From contig JALSSE010000470.1 in assembly GCA_026984415.1 (NCBI GenBank), forward strand, positions 5,001-26,892: a DNA stretch of 21,892 bases, written 5' to 3'. This DNA is from Hydrogenothermaceae bacterium (GTDB lineage: Bacteria > Aquificota > Aquificae > Hydrogenothermales > Hydrogenothermaceae). Within the stretch, counting starts at the first letter, position 1; every line of letters starts with the position of its first letter. Position numbers and translations under genes: made by a program. Shown one piece after another: positions 8,137 to 16,032 of the stretch. The notes beneath the pieces are model-generated. The model saw nothing but the letters and a program-made list of their open reading frames with translations, made no database searches and was not told where the DNA came from.

Positions 8137-9483
8137 TTGGATATATGGAAAAATATAATATCCACAATATCAACAAAGGTTGATAGCTCAACACGCACTC
8201 TTTTAAAAGAGGTGGAGAATGTTGAGTTAAAAAATGGACACCTTTATGTTTCTGCTCCTGATGAAATTTATAAAGACTGGTTAGAATCTAACTTCCTTGA
8301 AGAAATACAGTCTTCAGCCTCTAAAATAACAGGTCAAAAACTTGTAGTTCATATATTAACAAAAGAAAATGAAAAATCTAAAAAAGAGGATACCTTTTCA
8401 AATTTTGATGAAGAAATAGATGAGCTTATTCCTCAACCAAAGAAAAAACCTTACAGGTTTTATAACCTTAATCCTAAATTTGTATTTTCTAATCTTATAG
8501 TGGGAACGTGTAATAAAATAGCTTATAGTGCATGTCTATCAGTTGCTGATAATTTAGGTCAGATTTACAATCCATTATTTATATACGGTGGAGTAGGTTT
8601 AGGGAAAACCCATTTACTTCACGCAACAGCCCATTACGTTTTATCAAAAAATCCAGATGCAAACATTATTTATACAACTGCAGATACTTTTATGTCAGAA
8701 CTTATCTCTTGTATGCAGGGTGGTTCAATTTTATCCTTCAGGAAAAGATACAGGGATGTTGACCTTTTGCTGATTGACGATGTTCAATTTTTAGGTGGAA
8801 AAGAAAGAACCCAGATTGAACTTTACCACATTTTTAATGCTTTACATCTTATTGGTAAGCAGGTTATTCTTTCTTCTGATACAGTACCATCAAAAATAAA
8901 AGGTTTACAGGAAAGGTTAAAAAGCAGGTTTGTTAGTGGGTTAGTGGTAGAAGTTAAACAGCCTGACCTTGATACAAAACTTTCTATAATCAGGAAAAAG
9001 GCAAAAGAGCTTGGAATGTTTATTCCCCATGATGTAACGCTTTTTATTGCAAAAACAGTTAACACAAATGTAAGGGAATTAGAAGGTTCGTTATTAAAAC
9101 TAAAAGCTTACAGTGAAATAATGGAAAGACCAATTACCCTTGATATGACAAGGGAGTTGTTAAAAGACTTATTTGAACTGAACGATGTTGAAGAATTATC
9201 AATTTCAAAAATTCAAAAAGAGGTTTCAAATTATTTTGGTGTTAATATTAGTGAGATGTTAGGAAATTCAAGAAAGAAAAAGGTATCAACAGCAAGACAG
9301 GTTGCTATGTACCTATCAAGGTATCTTACTGATAAATCTTTAAATGAGATTTCAAAAGCGTTTAAAAAGAAAGACCACACAACAATAATTAATGCAGTTG
9401 AAAAAGTTGAAAAATTAATGGAAAAAGACAGGAAATTTAAACTTACTGTTGAATTTTTAAGGGATAAAATTCTTACAATCTAA
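8137..9483 (+). CDS. dnaA: chromosomal replication initiator DnaA
   Basis: 448 residues, full length. Domain I (1-75) begins DIWKNIISTI; a short linker follows. The AAA+ domain has Walker A GGVGLGKT (151-158), Walker B LLLIDD (210-215), an arginine-finger region LKSRF (R264) and sensor II NVRELEG (R313). Domain IV (from about 355) holds the DNA-binding signature RQVAMYLSRYLT (387-398) and DHTTIINAV (413-421). The protein binds DnaA boxes and opens the origin. The start is TTG, with AAGGAG (8121-8126) ten bases before. dnaN, gyrB or rnpA are not adjacent, unlike the common bacterial order. The 3' end overlaps murJ by 11 bases tail to tail. Confidence 0.97.
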   Translation: MDIWKNIISTISTKVDSSTRTLLKEVENVELKNGHLYVSAPDEIYKDWLESNFLEEIQSSASKITGQKLVVHILTKENEKSKKEDTFSNFDEEIDELIPQPKKKPYRFYNLNPKFVFSNLIVGTCNKIAYSACLSVADNLGQIYNPLFIYGGVGLGKTHLLHATAHYVLSKNPDANIIYTTADTFMSELISCMQGGSILSFRKRYRDVDLLLIDDVQFLGGKERTQIELYHIFNALHLIGKQVILSSDTVPSKIKGLQERLKSRFVSGLVVEVKQPDLDTKLSIIRKKAKELGMFIPHDVTLFIAKTVNTNVRELEGSLLKLKAYSEIMERPITLDMTRELLKDLFELNDVEELSISKIQKEVSNYFGVNISEMLGNSRKKKVSTARQVAMYLSRYLTDKSLNEISKAFKKKDHTTIINAVEKVEKLMEKDRKFKLTVEFLRDKILTI

Positions 9484-10984
9484 ACTTTCTTTTTATCATA
9501 TTTGAAAATATAACGACTACTTTTTCTTTCATTAAACCATTTAAAATAAAATACAGAACTATTGCAGATGGTATTGAAATAAGTACGACCAGATACTCAT
9601 TTTTTATAAAAATTTTGATTAGAAAAATAAAACATCCCATTAGAATTGATGAAAAGCTAACTTTGAAAAATGTTTTTACTATTTCTCTTTTTTGAATTTC
9701 AAATGGATATTTAAAATAAAGGTAGCCTGTATTAGCAAAACCACCAATTGAAGAAGCAAGGGCTAATCCAAATACACCCCATTGAAATACAAAACCTAAA
9801 AGTACAGCGAAAAATATGCTAACGACTATCCCAAAAATAGTTGAATTTAAAGGTGTTTTCATATCTCCTATTGCAAAAAAACTGCTTTTGAAAGGTCTTG
9901 TCAGAGCATATCCTGTAAGTCCAATTGAGTATCCAATAAGAGCATAAAATGTTATTTCTGCATCCTGATAATTAAAAGCTCCCCTTACAAAGAGAATATC
10001 AATTATTTCTTTTCCTAAAACGATTGTCCCAACAGTTGCAGGGATAGAAATAAATAAAGCAAGTTGAATTCCCACATTAAAATCTTTATTAAAGTTTTTC
10101 ATATCTTTTTCAGCGTAATATTTTGATAAAGAAACAAGTAATGCATTTCCAAGACCAATTGCAAAAAGCCCCAGTGGAAGCTGAAAAATTCTGTTTCCGT
10201 AATAAAGGTAGGAAATTGCCCCTCCTATTAAAAAAGAGGCTATTACAGTATCTATCACAAATGAAAACTGACTTACTCCAAAAGAGGCAAAAGCTGGCAT
10301 TAACCTTTTTAAAGTCTCTTTTACTGCTGAATGTATTTTTAGAGTTGGTTTTATAATTATTTTTTCTTTTATTATTAATGGAATTTGAAGTAATACCTGA
10401 AGAACTCCACCGATTAATGCCCCATAGGCAAGGGAATAAATTCCGTAGTAATTTGAAAGAATTACCGCAGAAAAAATAAAAGAAAGGTTCAGTAATGCTG
10501 GGGAAACTGCTGGTATAAAAAACCTGTCTTTTATATTTAGAAGAGCCATCAAGAAAGAAAACCACCCAACTAATACAAGATATGGGAAAACAATTCTTAC
10601 TAACTTTACTGTTTCTTCTAAATTACCTTTAGCAACAAATCCTGGAGCTATAATCTTTACAAATTCAGGGGCAAAAACGACAACAAAAAAAGTTATTACA
10701 GACAGGACTATAGTGTAATAACTAAAAAGAGATGATGCATACTCTAAAGCATTTTTTTCTGATTTTTTACGTTCTTCCGTAAAGATAGGAATAAATGCTG
10801 CATTAAAACTCCCTTCACCAATTAACTGTCTTAAAGTGTTTGGAAGTCTCCACGCCACAAAGAAAGCATCTGTCAGAACATTTGCACCAAATATATATGC
10901 TATGGTCGCATCTCTTATGTATCCTAAAACACGGCTTATCAGTGTGGCAAGTGAAAAGAAAACAGTATTTGAGATAAATTTCAA
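9473..10984 (-). CDS. murJ: lipid II flippase MurJ (MviN)
   Basis: 503 residues, hydrophobic throughout, compatible with the usual 14 membrane helices of the MOP-superfamily flippase that moves lipid II across the inner membrane for peptidoglycan synthesis. Residues known to be essential in E. coli MurJ are kept at the same positions: R18, R24, D39 and R52, the last in the stretch RLPNTLRQLIGEGSFNAAF. The start is TTG (complement at 10982-10984); the ribosome site is weak (TAGGG). The gene converges on dnaA and their 3' ends overlap by 11 bases, leaving no room for an intergenic terminator. Its 5' end lies 11 bases after the small secreted protein gene, so the two are probably co-transcribed. 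Confidence 0.95.
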   Translation of the reverse strand: MKFISNTVFFSLATLISRVLGYIRDATIAYIFGANVLTDAFFVAWRLPNTLRQLIGEGSFNAAFIPIFTEERKKSEKNALEYASSLFSYYTIVLSVITFFVVVFAPEFVKIIAPGFVAKGNLEETVKLVRIVFPYLVLVGWFSFLMALLNIKDRFFIPAVSPALLNLSFIFSAVILSNYYGIYSLAYGALIGGVLQVLLQIPLIIKEKIIIKPTLKIHSAVKETLKRLMPAFASFGVSQFSFVIDTVIASFLIGGAISYLYYGNRIFQLPLGLFAIGLGNALLVSLSKYYAEKDMKNFNKDFNVGIQLALFISIPATVGTIVLGKEIIDILFVRGAFNYQDAEITFYALIGYSIGLTGYALTRPFKSSFFAIGDMKTPLNSTIFGIVVSIFFAVLLGFVFQWGVFGLALASSIGGFANTGYLYFKYPFEIQKREIVKTFFKVSFSSILMGCFIFLIKIFIKNEYLVVLISIPSAIVLYFILNGLMKEKVVVIFSNMIKRKFRL

Positions 10985-10995
10985 AATTAACCCTA

Positions 10996-11430
10996 TTACT
11001 TATATTCAGGATTAATTACAACAGGAAAACTTAAAAATTTCCTCTTTCCTTCTTTTGTAAAGATTGTAATTCTTATTTGATAAGTTCCAATAGGTACTTC
11101 ATTTCCTTCAAAATCTTTCTGGTTCCAGCACCATTTTTTACTTTGTTTTGGTTTTAGTTTTACAATCATTTGGGAAGCAATTGGAGAATATACTATTTTC
11201 TGGGTTTTTGCATCTATAATAACCCATGGGGCTGTAGATGGAAGATAAATAATATCATTTGAGTTGTTTTCAATACTAAAACAGATTTTTTCACCTTTTT
11301 TTATCTTTTCTTTTTCTAACTTAAATTCAATATTTTTTAATTCAGTTGCCCCAACAAAATTTAAACTACAGGAAAATAAAAAGGCTAAAAATAGAATATA
11401 ATATCTTTTGTAAAATTTTGTTTTTTGCAT
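10996..11430 (-). CDS. exported small beta-rich protein, BsuPI/Ig-like fold
   Basis: 144 residues. Residues 1-28 are a signal peptide with a basic start and a hydrophobic core; LFSC (18-21) could be a weak lipobox, or cleavage could follow VGA (26-28). The mature part looks all-beta, with W-C-W-N near 97-100 and GNEVPIGTYQIRI (107-119). This resembles the W-x-W...VPxGxY pattern of the intracellular proteinase inhibitor BsuPI-type domain and related Ig-like folds. No enzyme motif is visible. ATG with GAGGT upstream. It precedes murJ by 11 bases; a functional link is not established. Confidence 0.6.
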   Translation of the reverse strand: MQKTKFYKRYYILFLAFLFSCSLNFVGATELKNIEFKLEKEKIKKGEKICFSIENNSNDIIYLPSTAPWVIIDAKTQKIVYSPIASQMIVKLKPKQSKKWCWNQKDFEGNEVPIGTYQIRITIFTKEGKRKFLSFPVVINPEYK

Positions 11431-11517
11431 AAATTACCTCTTTGGTTTGTTTTATTACAAAACTATATTTTAAGTATTTTACCATAACAAAATCAAATGA
11501 AAATTAAAGGAGAAATT

Positions 11518-12858
11518 ATGTTTAGAGTAGCAATAGTAGGAAGACCAAATGTTGGAAAGTCTTCTTTATTCAACAGGATAATAAGGAAAAGAAAATCAAT
11601 TATTGAAGATATACCTGGAGTTACAAGGGATAGAATTGTCTCCACTGCCGAATGGGGAGGAAAAACATTTGAACTTGTTGATACAGGTGGATTTTTAACA
11701 GGAGATGATGATAAATTTGCCCCTTATATAAGAAAACAGATTGAAAAAGAATTAGAACTGTCTGATATGTTTATACTTACAGTTGATGCTCAAACAGGTT
11801 TAACAAATTTAGATAAGGATATAGCAAAGCTTCTTTACAGAACAGAAAAGCCTGTATTAGTTGCTGTAAACAAAGCAGATAACCCAGATTTAGAAAATAG
11901 TGTGTACGAATTTTATGAGCTTGGGTTTGATAAGATTTTCCCTGTATCTTCAATCCAGAGAACAGGGGTTGCAGAGCTTCTTGATGAAGTAGTTAAATAT
12001 GTTCCAGAAAAGGAAAAAAAGGAAAATAGAAAAAAAGAAGAGAAAAAAGATTATATAAAAGTGGCATTTGTTGGAAAACCAAACGCTGGAAAATCTTCAA
12101 TTCTGAATGCTATTTTAAAAGAAGAAAGGGTTTTAGTCTCTGACATTCCCGGTACTACAAGGGATACAGTAGATACAGAGTATAAATGGAAAGATAAGAA
12201 CTTTCTGTTTTTAGATACAGCTGGAATGAAAAAGAAAAAGAAGGTTGATTACGGTGTTGATTTTTTCAGTGTCGGAAGGTCTTTAGAATCAATTAAAAAA
12301 GCTGATGTGGTAGTACTTGTTATAGATGCACAGGAAGGGGTAACAGAACAAGACCAGAGAATAGCCCATTTAATTCAAAAATACACAAAACCAGCTATTA
12401 TTGTTGTTAACAAAATAGATACTATTGTTCCTTCTTCTGAAGCAAGAAACGCAATTTTAAAACACGTAAAGGATAGATTGTATTTTATTTCTTATGCACC
12501 AATACTTTTAACATCTGCAAAAACTGGACAGGGGATTAAAAAAATTCCGGAAACAATAGTTCATGTTTACAATCAGGCTTTAAAAAGGGTAGGAACAGGA
12601 CAATTAAATAGAGCTATTCAGCAAATTACATCTTTACAAAAGCCACCTTCTTATATGGGTAAACCTGTAAAAATTTATTATGCTACACAGTTAGAAGGTA
12701 AACCACCTGCGTTTTTACTTTTTGTTAATAAACCTGAAGGTTTCAAAGAAAACTACTTGAGATTTATAGAAAATAATTTGAGAAATATGTTAGGTTTTGA
12801 AAATGCACCAGTAAAACTTCTTTTGAGAAGTAAAGAAAGCTCAAATCCAATAAAATAA
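11518..12858 (+). CDS. der: ribosome-assembly GTPase Der (EngA)
   Basis: 446 residues from ATG 11518, chosen because AAAGGAG (11506-11512) sits five bases before it and the protein then begins directly with the first GTPase strand; an in-frame ATG at 11497 adds seven residues without a good ribosome site. Two tandem G domains are visible: GRPNVGKSS (8-16), GVTRD, DTGG, NKAD (118-121), and GKPNAGKSS (186-194), GTTRD, DTAG, NKID (298-301). A C-terminal KH-like domain (about 350-440) follows. The linker (163-178) is a lysine/glutamate run. Der is required for 50S subunit assembly. It is divergent from the murJ-side genes. Confidence 0.96.
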   Translation: MFRVAIVGRPNVGKSSLFNRIIRKRKSIIEDIPGVTRDRIVSTAEWGGKTFELVDTGGFLTGDDDKFAPYIRKQIEKELELSDMFILTVDAQTGLTNLDKDIAKLLYRTEKPVLVAVNKADNPDLENSVYEFYELGFDKIFPVSSIQRTGVAELLDEVVKYVPEKEKKENRKKEEKKDYIKVAFVGKPNAGKSSILNAILKEERVLVSDIPGTTRDTVDTEYKWKDKNFLFLDTAGMKKKKKVDYGVDFFSVGRSLESIKKADVVVLVIDAQEGVTEQDQRIAHLIQKYTKPAIIVVNKIDTIVPSSEARNAILKHVKDRLYFISYAPILLTSAKTGQGIKKIPETIVHVYNQALKRVGTGQLNRAIQQITSLQKPPSYMGKPVKIYYATQLEGKPPAFLLFVNKPEGFKENYLRFIENNLRNMLGFENAPVKLLLRSKESSNPIK

Positions 12859-12905
12859 ATTCCAAAAATTACAAATTTAATATATTAAAATAAGCTAATA
12901 AACTG

Positions 12906-12914
12906 TGTTATAAT
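12906..12914 (+). promoter_or_regulatory. extended -10 promoter upstream of the FTR gene
   Basis: TGT followed by TATAAT (12909-12914) is a consensus extended -10 element; the -35 region (TTAAAA, 12885-12890, 18-base spacer) is weak, as is tolerated with an extended -10. A second TATAAT lies at 12947-12952. It would give a leader of about 65 bases before the ATG at 12985. Confidence 0.5.
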
Positions 12915-12984
12915 GACATTAGTCATCAAAAAAAGGTTATTCTGGATATAATATTAGTCTTAACTAAATGAACAGGAGGAAAAA

Positions 12985-13479
12985 ATGTCTGAAGAAAAAG
13001 ATGTGAAAAATCCTTACCTAACAAAAATGGAAAGATTTGCATACAACTTTGCTGAAAAATCTGGAACAGTAGTTAACCCAAATAAAGAAGCCGCTGAAGC
13101 TGTTATTGAGGGACTTGCTGCACATTTTGAAGAATTAGGAAAGCCTTTATGTCCATGTAATTTTTATCCGAATAAAGAAGAAGAAGTAAAAAGAAGAAGA
13201 TGGATTTGTGCCTGTGATGAAATGCAGGTTTTTAAATACTGCCACTGTTTATTATTTACAACTCCAGAAGGATTACCAATTACAGAGTATTTACCAGAAT
13301 GGCATGAAGGAAGACAGATTTATGGACTTGTTAAAGACCCTACTCCTGATAAAGGAAGGGCATTATCTAAAGTTGAAAAAATAGTTGAGCTTTTAGAAGA
13401 ACATGCTAAAGAACATAACCTTGATATACCAGAAGAGGAAATAAGAGAATTTGCAGAGAAAGTTGCAAAAAAGAAATAA
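12985..13479 (+). CDS. ferredoxin-thioredoxin reductase, catalytic (beta) subunit-like
   Basis: 164 residues. The catalytic-chain cysteine pattern is complete in spacing: CPC (56-58), 16 residues, CAC (75-77), 8 residues, CHC (86-88). By family knowledge C56, C75, C77 and C86 would hold the 4Fe-4S cluster, and C58 with C88 the redox-active disulfide passing ferredoxin electrons to thioredoxin. The usual middle CPC is CAC here. N- and C-terminal extensions make it longer than the plant or cyanobacterial chain; the C-terminal helix (125-164) is charged. No variable (alpha) chain is nearby, as in FTR homologues of anaerobes and archaea. ATG follows CAGGAGG. Confidence 0.88.
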   Translation: MSEEKDVKNPYLTKMERFAYNFAEKSGTVVNPNKEAAEAVIEGLAAHFEELGKPLCPCNFYPNKEEEVKRRRWICACDEMQVFKYCHCLLFTTPEGLPITEYLPEWHEGRQIYGLVKDPTPDKGRALSKVEKIVELLEEHAKEHNLDIPEEEIREFAEKVAKKK

Positions 13480-13732
13480 GAATTTTTTAAAATACTTTAT
13501 AGGTTTACTTTTAATCTTTATAGGTATTTTAGGGGTAATTTTTCCAATACTCCCTGGAATACCTTTTTTACTATTTGGTGCATTTATGTTAGGTTTTGTC
13601 TCTGAACAGAAACTAATCAAAGTACTTAAAAAGACAAAAACAAAAAGTTATAAAAAGAATTTTTACAATAGGTTAGTAAATTTCGGAATTGTAAAATATA
13701 TCTACAAAAGAAATATAAAACTAAAAAATTAA
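13451..13732 (+). CDS. small two-helix membrane protein (DUF454/PGPGW-like)
   Basis: Up to 93 residues, beginning inside the end of the FTR gene in another frame. Start codons available are TTG 13451 and TTG 13463; neither has a convincing ribosome site, so the N-terminus is uncertain. A hydrophobic hairpin (about 15-50) contains FPILPGIPFLLFGAFMLG, the proline-glycine turn typical of DUF454 (YbaN), DUF456 and PGPGW small membrane families; the tail is strongly basic. Coupling to the upstream gene is suggested by the 29-base overlap. Function unknown. Confidence 0.6.
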   Translation: MQRKLQKRNKNFLKYFIGLLLIFIGILGVIFPILPGIPFLLFGAFMLGFVSEQKLIKVLKKTKTKSYKKNFYNRLVNFGIVKYIYKRNIKLKN

Positions 13733-13807
13733 ATCCCATTTTACAGTAAACTAAATTGTCTTCTTTGTTTTATAATTTTCTCTAAATAAAACAGGGAAAT
13801 TTTTTTT

Positions 13808-14758
13808 ATGGGATTAAAGAAAGAAATTGTTCACGGTATAAAAGATATACTAAAAAAGGATAAAAGAAATCTCTTTTACATTATTTACTATTCAGCATTA
13901 GAAGGGATTTTGATTCTTTCTATTCCACTTGCTTCAAGCTTTATTATTGATAGTATTGTATCCCATACCCCTATTTCAGTTTTAGTCCTTGGTTCTATAG
14001 TTTTAGGTATGTTTGTTTTTATAACTATACTGAGAATTATCAGGGAGTATATAATTGAGAAATTCCAGCAAAAAGTTTTTGTAGAAAAAAGCTTTGAAGT
14101 GGCAGAAGGAGTTTATTTAAAAAATATTAAAGCCAATGAACCTGTTGACAAAGTAATGAACTACTTTTTTGATGTTACTACTATTCAGAAATTTTTTCCT
14201 GTATTTATCCTTGATGGAATTACATTGATTGTTAACGTTATTATTAGTTTACTGTTGCTTTTAGCTTTTAATGTAGCTTTATTTGAACTTGGAGTTTTAT
14301 CCTTAATCTTTTATGTAGGGTTGCTTCTATTGTTTGGATATAATGGAATAAAATATGCATTTTACCGCTCTGACACAAAACACGAAACAATTTACTTTTT
14401 ACAGAAAGTACCTTATTCAAAGGAAGAAAAAACCAGTTTATTACAAAAATTAGATAATATCCTTCTACGTTATTTAGATTCAAGGACAAAACTATTCAAA
14501 GTTATGATAAGACAGAAAACTCTAAGTTTTGCAATGCAAGGTATCATTATGTCTGGATTTTTAGTTTTAGGTGGCTTTTTAGTAATTAACGGAAAACTTC
14601 CAATTGGTGAATTTGTTGCTGCTGATATTGTTGTAGTTTCCATTATATCCTCTATAAACAGGTTTATAAAACAGATAGACTACGTTTATGAAGTTGTGGA
14701 AGGGTTATACAAAGTTGGAAAGCTAACTAAAGTTATCTCTGGAAAGGAAAATGGATAA
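13808..14758 (+). CDS. ABC exporter transmembrane domain without ATPase domain
   Basis: 316 residues. Six hydrophobic segments (about 23-49, 57-77, 130-152, 158-178, 240-260 and 266-284) with long polar cytoplasmic-type helices between 80-128 and 180-238 match one type I ABC exporter membrane domain. The end, GKLPIGEFVAADIVVVS...RFIKQIDYVYE...YKVGKLTKVI, is like the final helix of such domains just before the nucleotide-binding domain. That domain is absent: no Walker A, ABC signature or Walker B occurs, and HlyD starts eight bases before this stop, so no frameshifted remnant exists. ATG with AGGGA ten bases upstream. It may need a separate ATPase or act as a scaffold; both are inference. Confidence 0.8.
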   Translation: MGLKKEIVHGIKDILKKDKRNLFYIIYYSALEGILILSIPLASSFIIDSIVSHTPISVLVLGSIVLGMFVFITILRIIREYIIEKFQQKVFVEKSFEVAEGVYLKNIKANEPVDKVMNYFFDVTTIQKFFPVFILDGITLIVNVIISLLLLLAFNVALFELGVLSLIFYVGLLLLFGYNGIKYAFYRSDTKHETIYFLQKVPYSKEEKTSLLQKLDNILLRYLDSRTKLFKVMIRQKTLSFAMQGIIMSGFLVLGGFLVINGKLPIGEFVAADIVVVSIISSINRFIKQIDYVYEVVEGLYKVGKLTKVISGKENG

Positions 14759-16031
14759 AAAAGATTTCGGATCTTTAAAAAAATTAAAAGTACATCCTGT
14801 TGTAAGAAGGGTGTGGATTTTTACCTTTATAATTGTTTTATTTATAATTGGGATTCTTTTTTTACCATGGCAGCAGACTGTTAAAGGTGTAGGGGAAGTA
14901 ATTGCATACAATCCAACAGAAAGAAACTATTATATCTTAGCTCCAATATCTGGGTTTATTAAAGATTTTAATATTCAGGAAGACCAGTTTGTTAAAAAGG
15001 GAACTGTTCTATTCACAATGGTTGACCTTGATAAAAAGTATTTGGATAGATTGCAGAAAATCAAAAAAAATACTGAGAAACAGTATAAAAATACAAAAAA
15101 AGAGTTAGAAGTTCTATACGGAAAGTTAAAAAACCTGGAAGAAGGATTAAAAATTGGTACTGATATTTACAACAAAAAGATAAATCAAATAAAAGACAAA
15201 ATCAAAAGTTTAGAATTTAAAAAGTTATCTCTGGAAAAAAATTATGATGTTGTTAAATCCAATTACGATAGGATAAAAGCTCTATATGATGAAGGTATCG
15301 AATCTAAAAGAAAATTAGAAGTTGCAGAGAATAAACTAATCAAAGCAAAAACAGATTTAAATAAAATAGAAATAGATATAAAAATAGAAAAACAGAGCTT
15401 TGATATAGCAAAAGAAGAAAGGGAAAAATTTGTAAGAGGAACACAAACAAAAATTCAAAATACAGAAAAAGAAATTTTAACCACAAAAACAAAAATTAAT
15501 TCTTATAAAAAAGAAATTCAGAAAATAGAAAGTCAGATATCAAAGTTTAAAACATCAAGTGTTATTGCTGAAAAAGATGGTTATGTGGTGAGAATTTTAA
15601 AAAATGATAAAAACCAGTTTATAAAAAAAGGTGATAAAATTGTTTTATTTTCACCAACAGTTAAAAAAAGGGCTGTTTTACTAAAAATTTCAAATTTTGA
15701 TATGCCTTTAATTAAAAAGGGGCTTTCTGTTAGACTTCAATTTTATGGATGGCCTACTTTACAGATTTCAGGGTGGCCAGTAATAAAATTTGGTACTTTT
15801 GGAGGAATTATAGATAAAATAGACCCGGTAGCCCACCAGAAAAATGTTTATTATGCTTATGTGATTCCAGACCCAGATGAGCCATGGCCTCCTCCTGATA
15901 CATTAAAGATTGGAACTCAGGCTACAGGTTGGGTTAAATTGTCAATTGTTCCTATTTGGTATGAAATATGGAGAAGAGTAAATGCATTTCCTCCTAAAAT
16001 GGTAAATCCATATAAAGAGGGAGAGAAATAA
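14751..16031 (+). CDS. HlyD-type periplasmic adaptor (membrane fusion protein)
   Basis: 426 residues. One membrane anchor (about 20-40), a first lipoyl half with APISGFI (64-70), a long coiled-coil hairpin (about 92-268), a second lipoyl half with AEKDGYV (273-279), then a beta-barrel region. The C-terminal part has repeated GWP elements (333-335, 341-343), KFGTFGG (346-352), PDPDEPWPPP (373-382) and GWVKLS...WYEIW (393-407), a distinctive subfamily pattern not seen in classical HlyD. It should link the inner-membrane ABC-like protein to the TolC-like channel. It overlaps the former gene by 8 bases and is followed by a TTG-started TolC-like gene one base after its stop. Confidence 0.88.
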   Translation: MDKKDFGSLKKLKVHPVVRRVWIFTFIIVLFIIGILFLPWQQTVKGVGEVIAYNPTERNYYILAPISGFIKDFNIQEDQFVKKGTVLFTMVDLDKKYLDRLQKIKKNTEKQYKNTKKELEVLYGKLKNLEEGLKIGTDIYNKKINQIKDKIKSLEFKKLSLEKNYDVVKSNYDRIKALYDEGIESKRKLEVAENKLIKAKTDLNKIEIDIKIEKQSFDIAKEEREKFVRGTQTKIQNTEKEILTTKTKINSYKKEIQKIESQISKFKTSSVIAEKDGYVVRILKNDKNQFIKKGDKIVLFSPTVKKRAVLLKISNFDMPLIKKGLSVRLQFYGWPTLQISGWPVIKFGTFGGIIDKIDPVAHQKNVYYAYVIPDPDEPWPPPDTLKIGTQATGWVKLSIVPIWYEIWRRVNAFPPKMVNPYKEGEK

Positions 16032-16032
16032 T

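Noticed and set aside
10110..10565. 151-residue minus-strand ORF inside murJ
   Set aside because: A frame shadow of the conserved murJ gene with low-complexity composition.
14700..14760. Possible frameshifted nucleotide-binding domain after the ABC membrane domain
   Set aside because: The HlyD gene begins before the membrane-domain stop, so no sequence remains that could encode such a domain in any frame.
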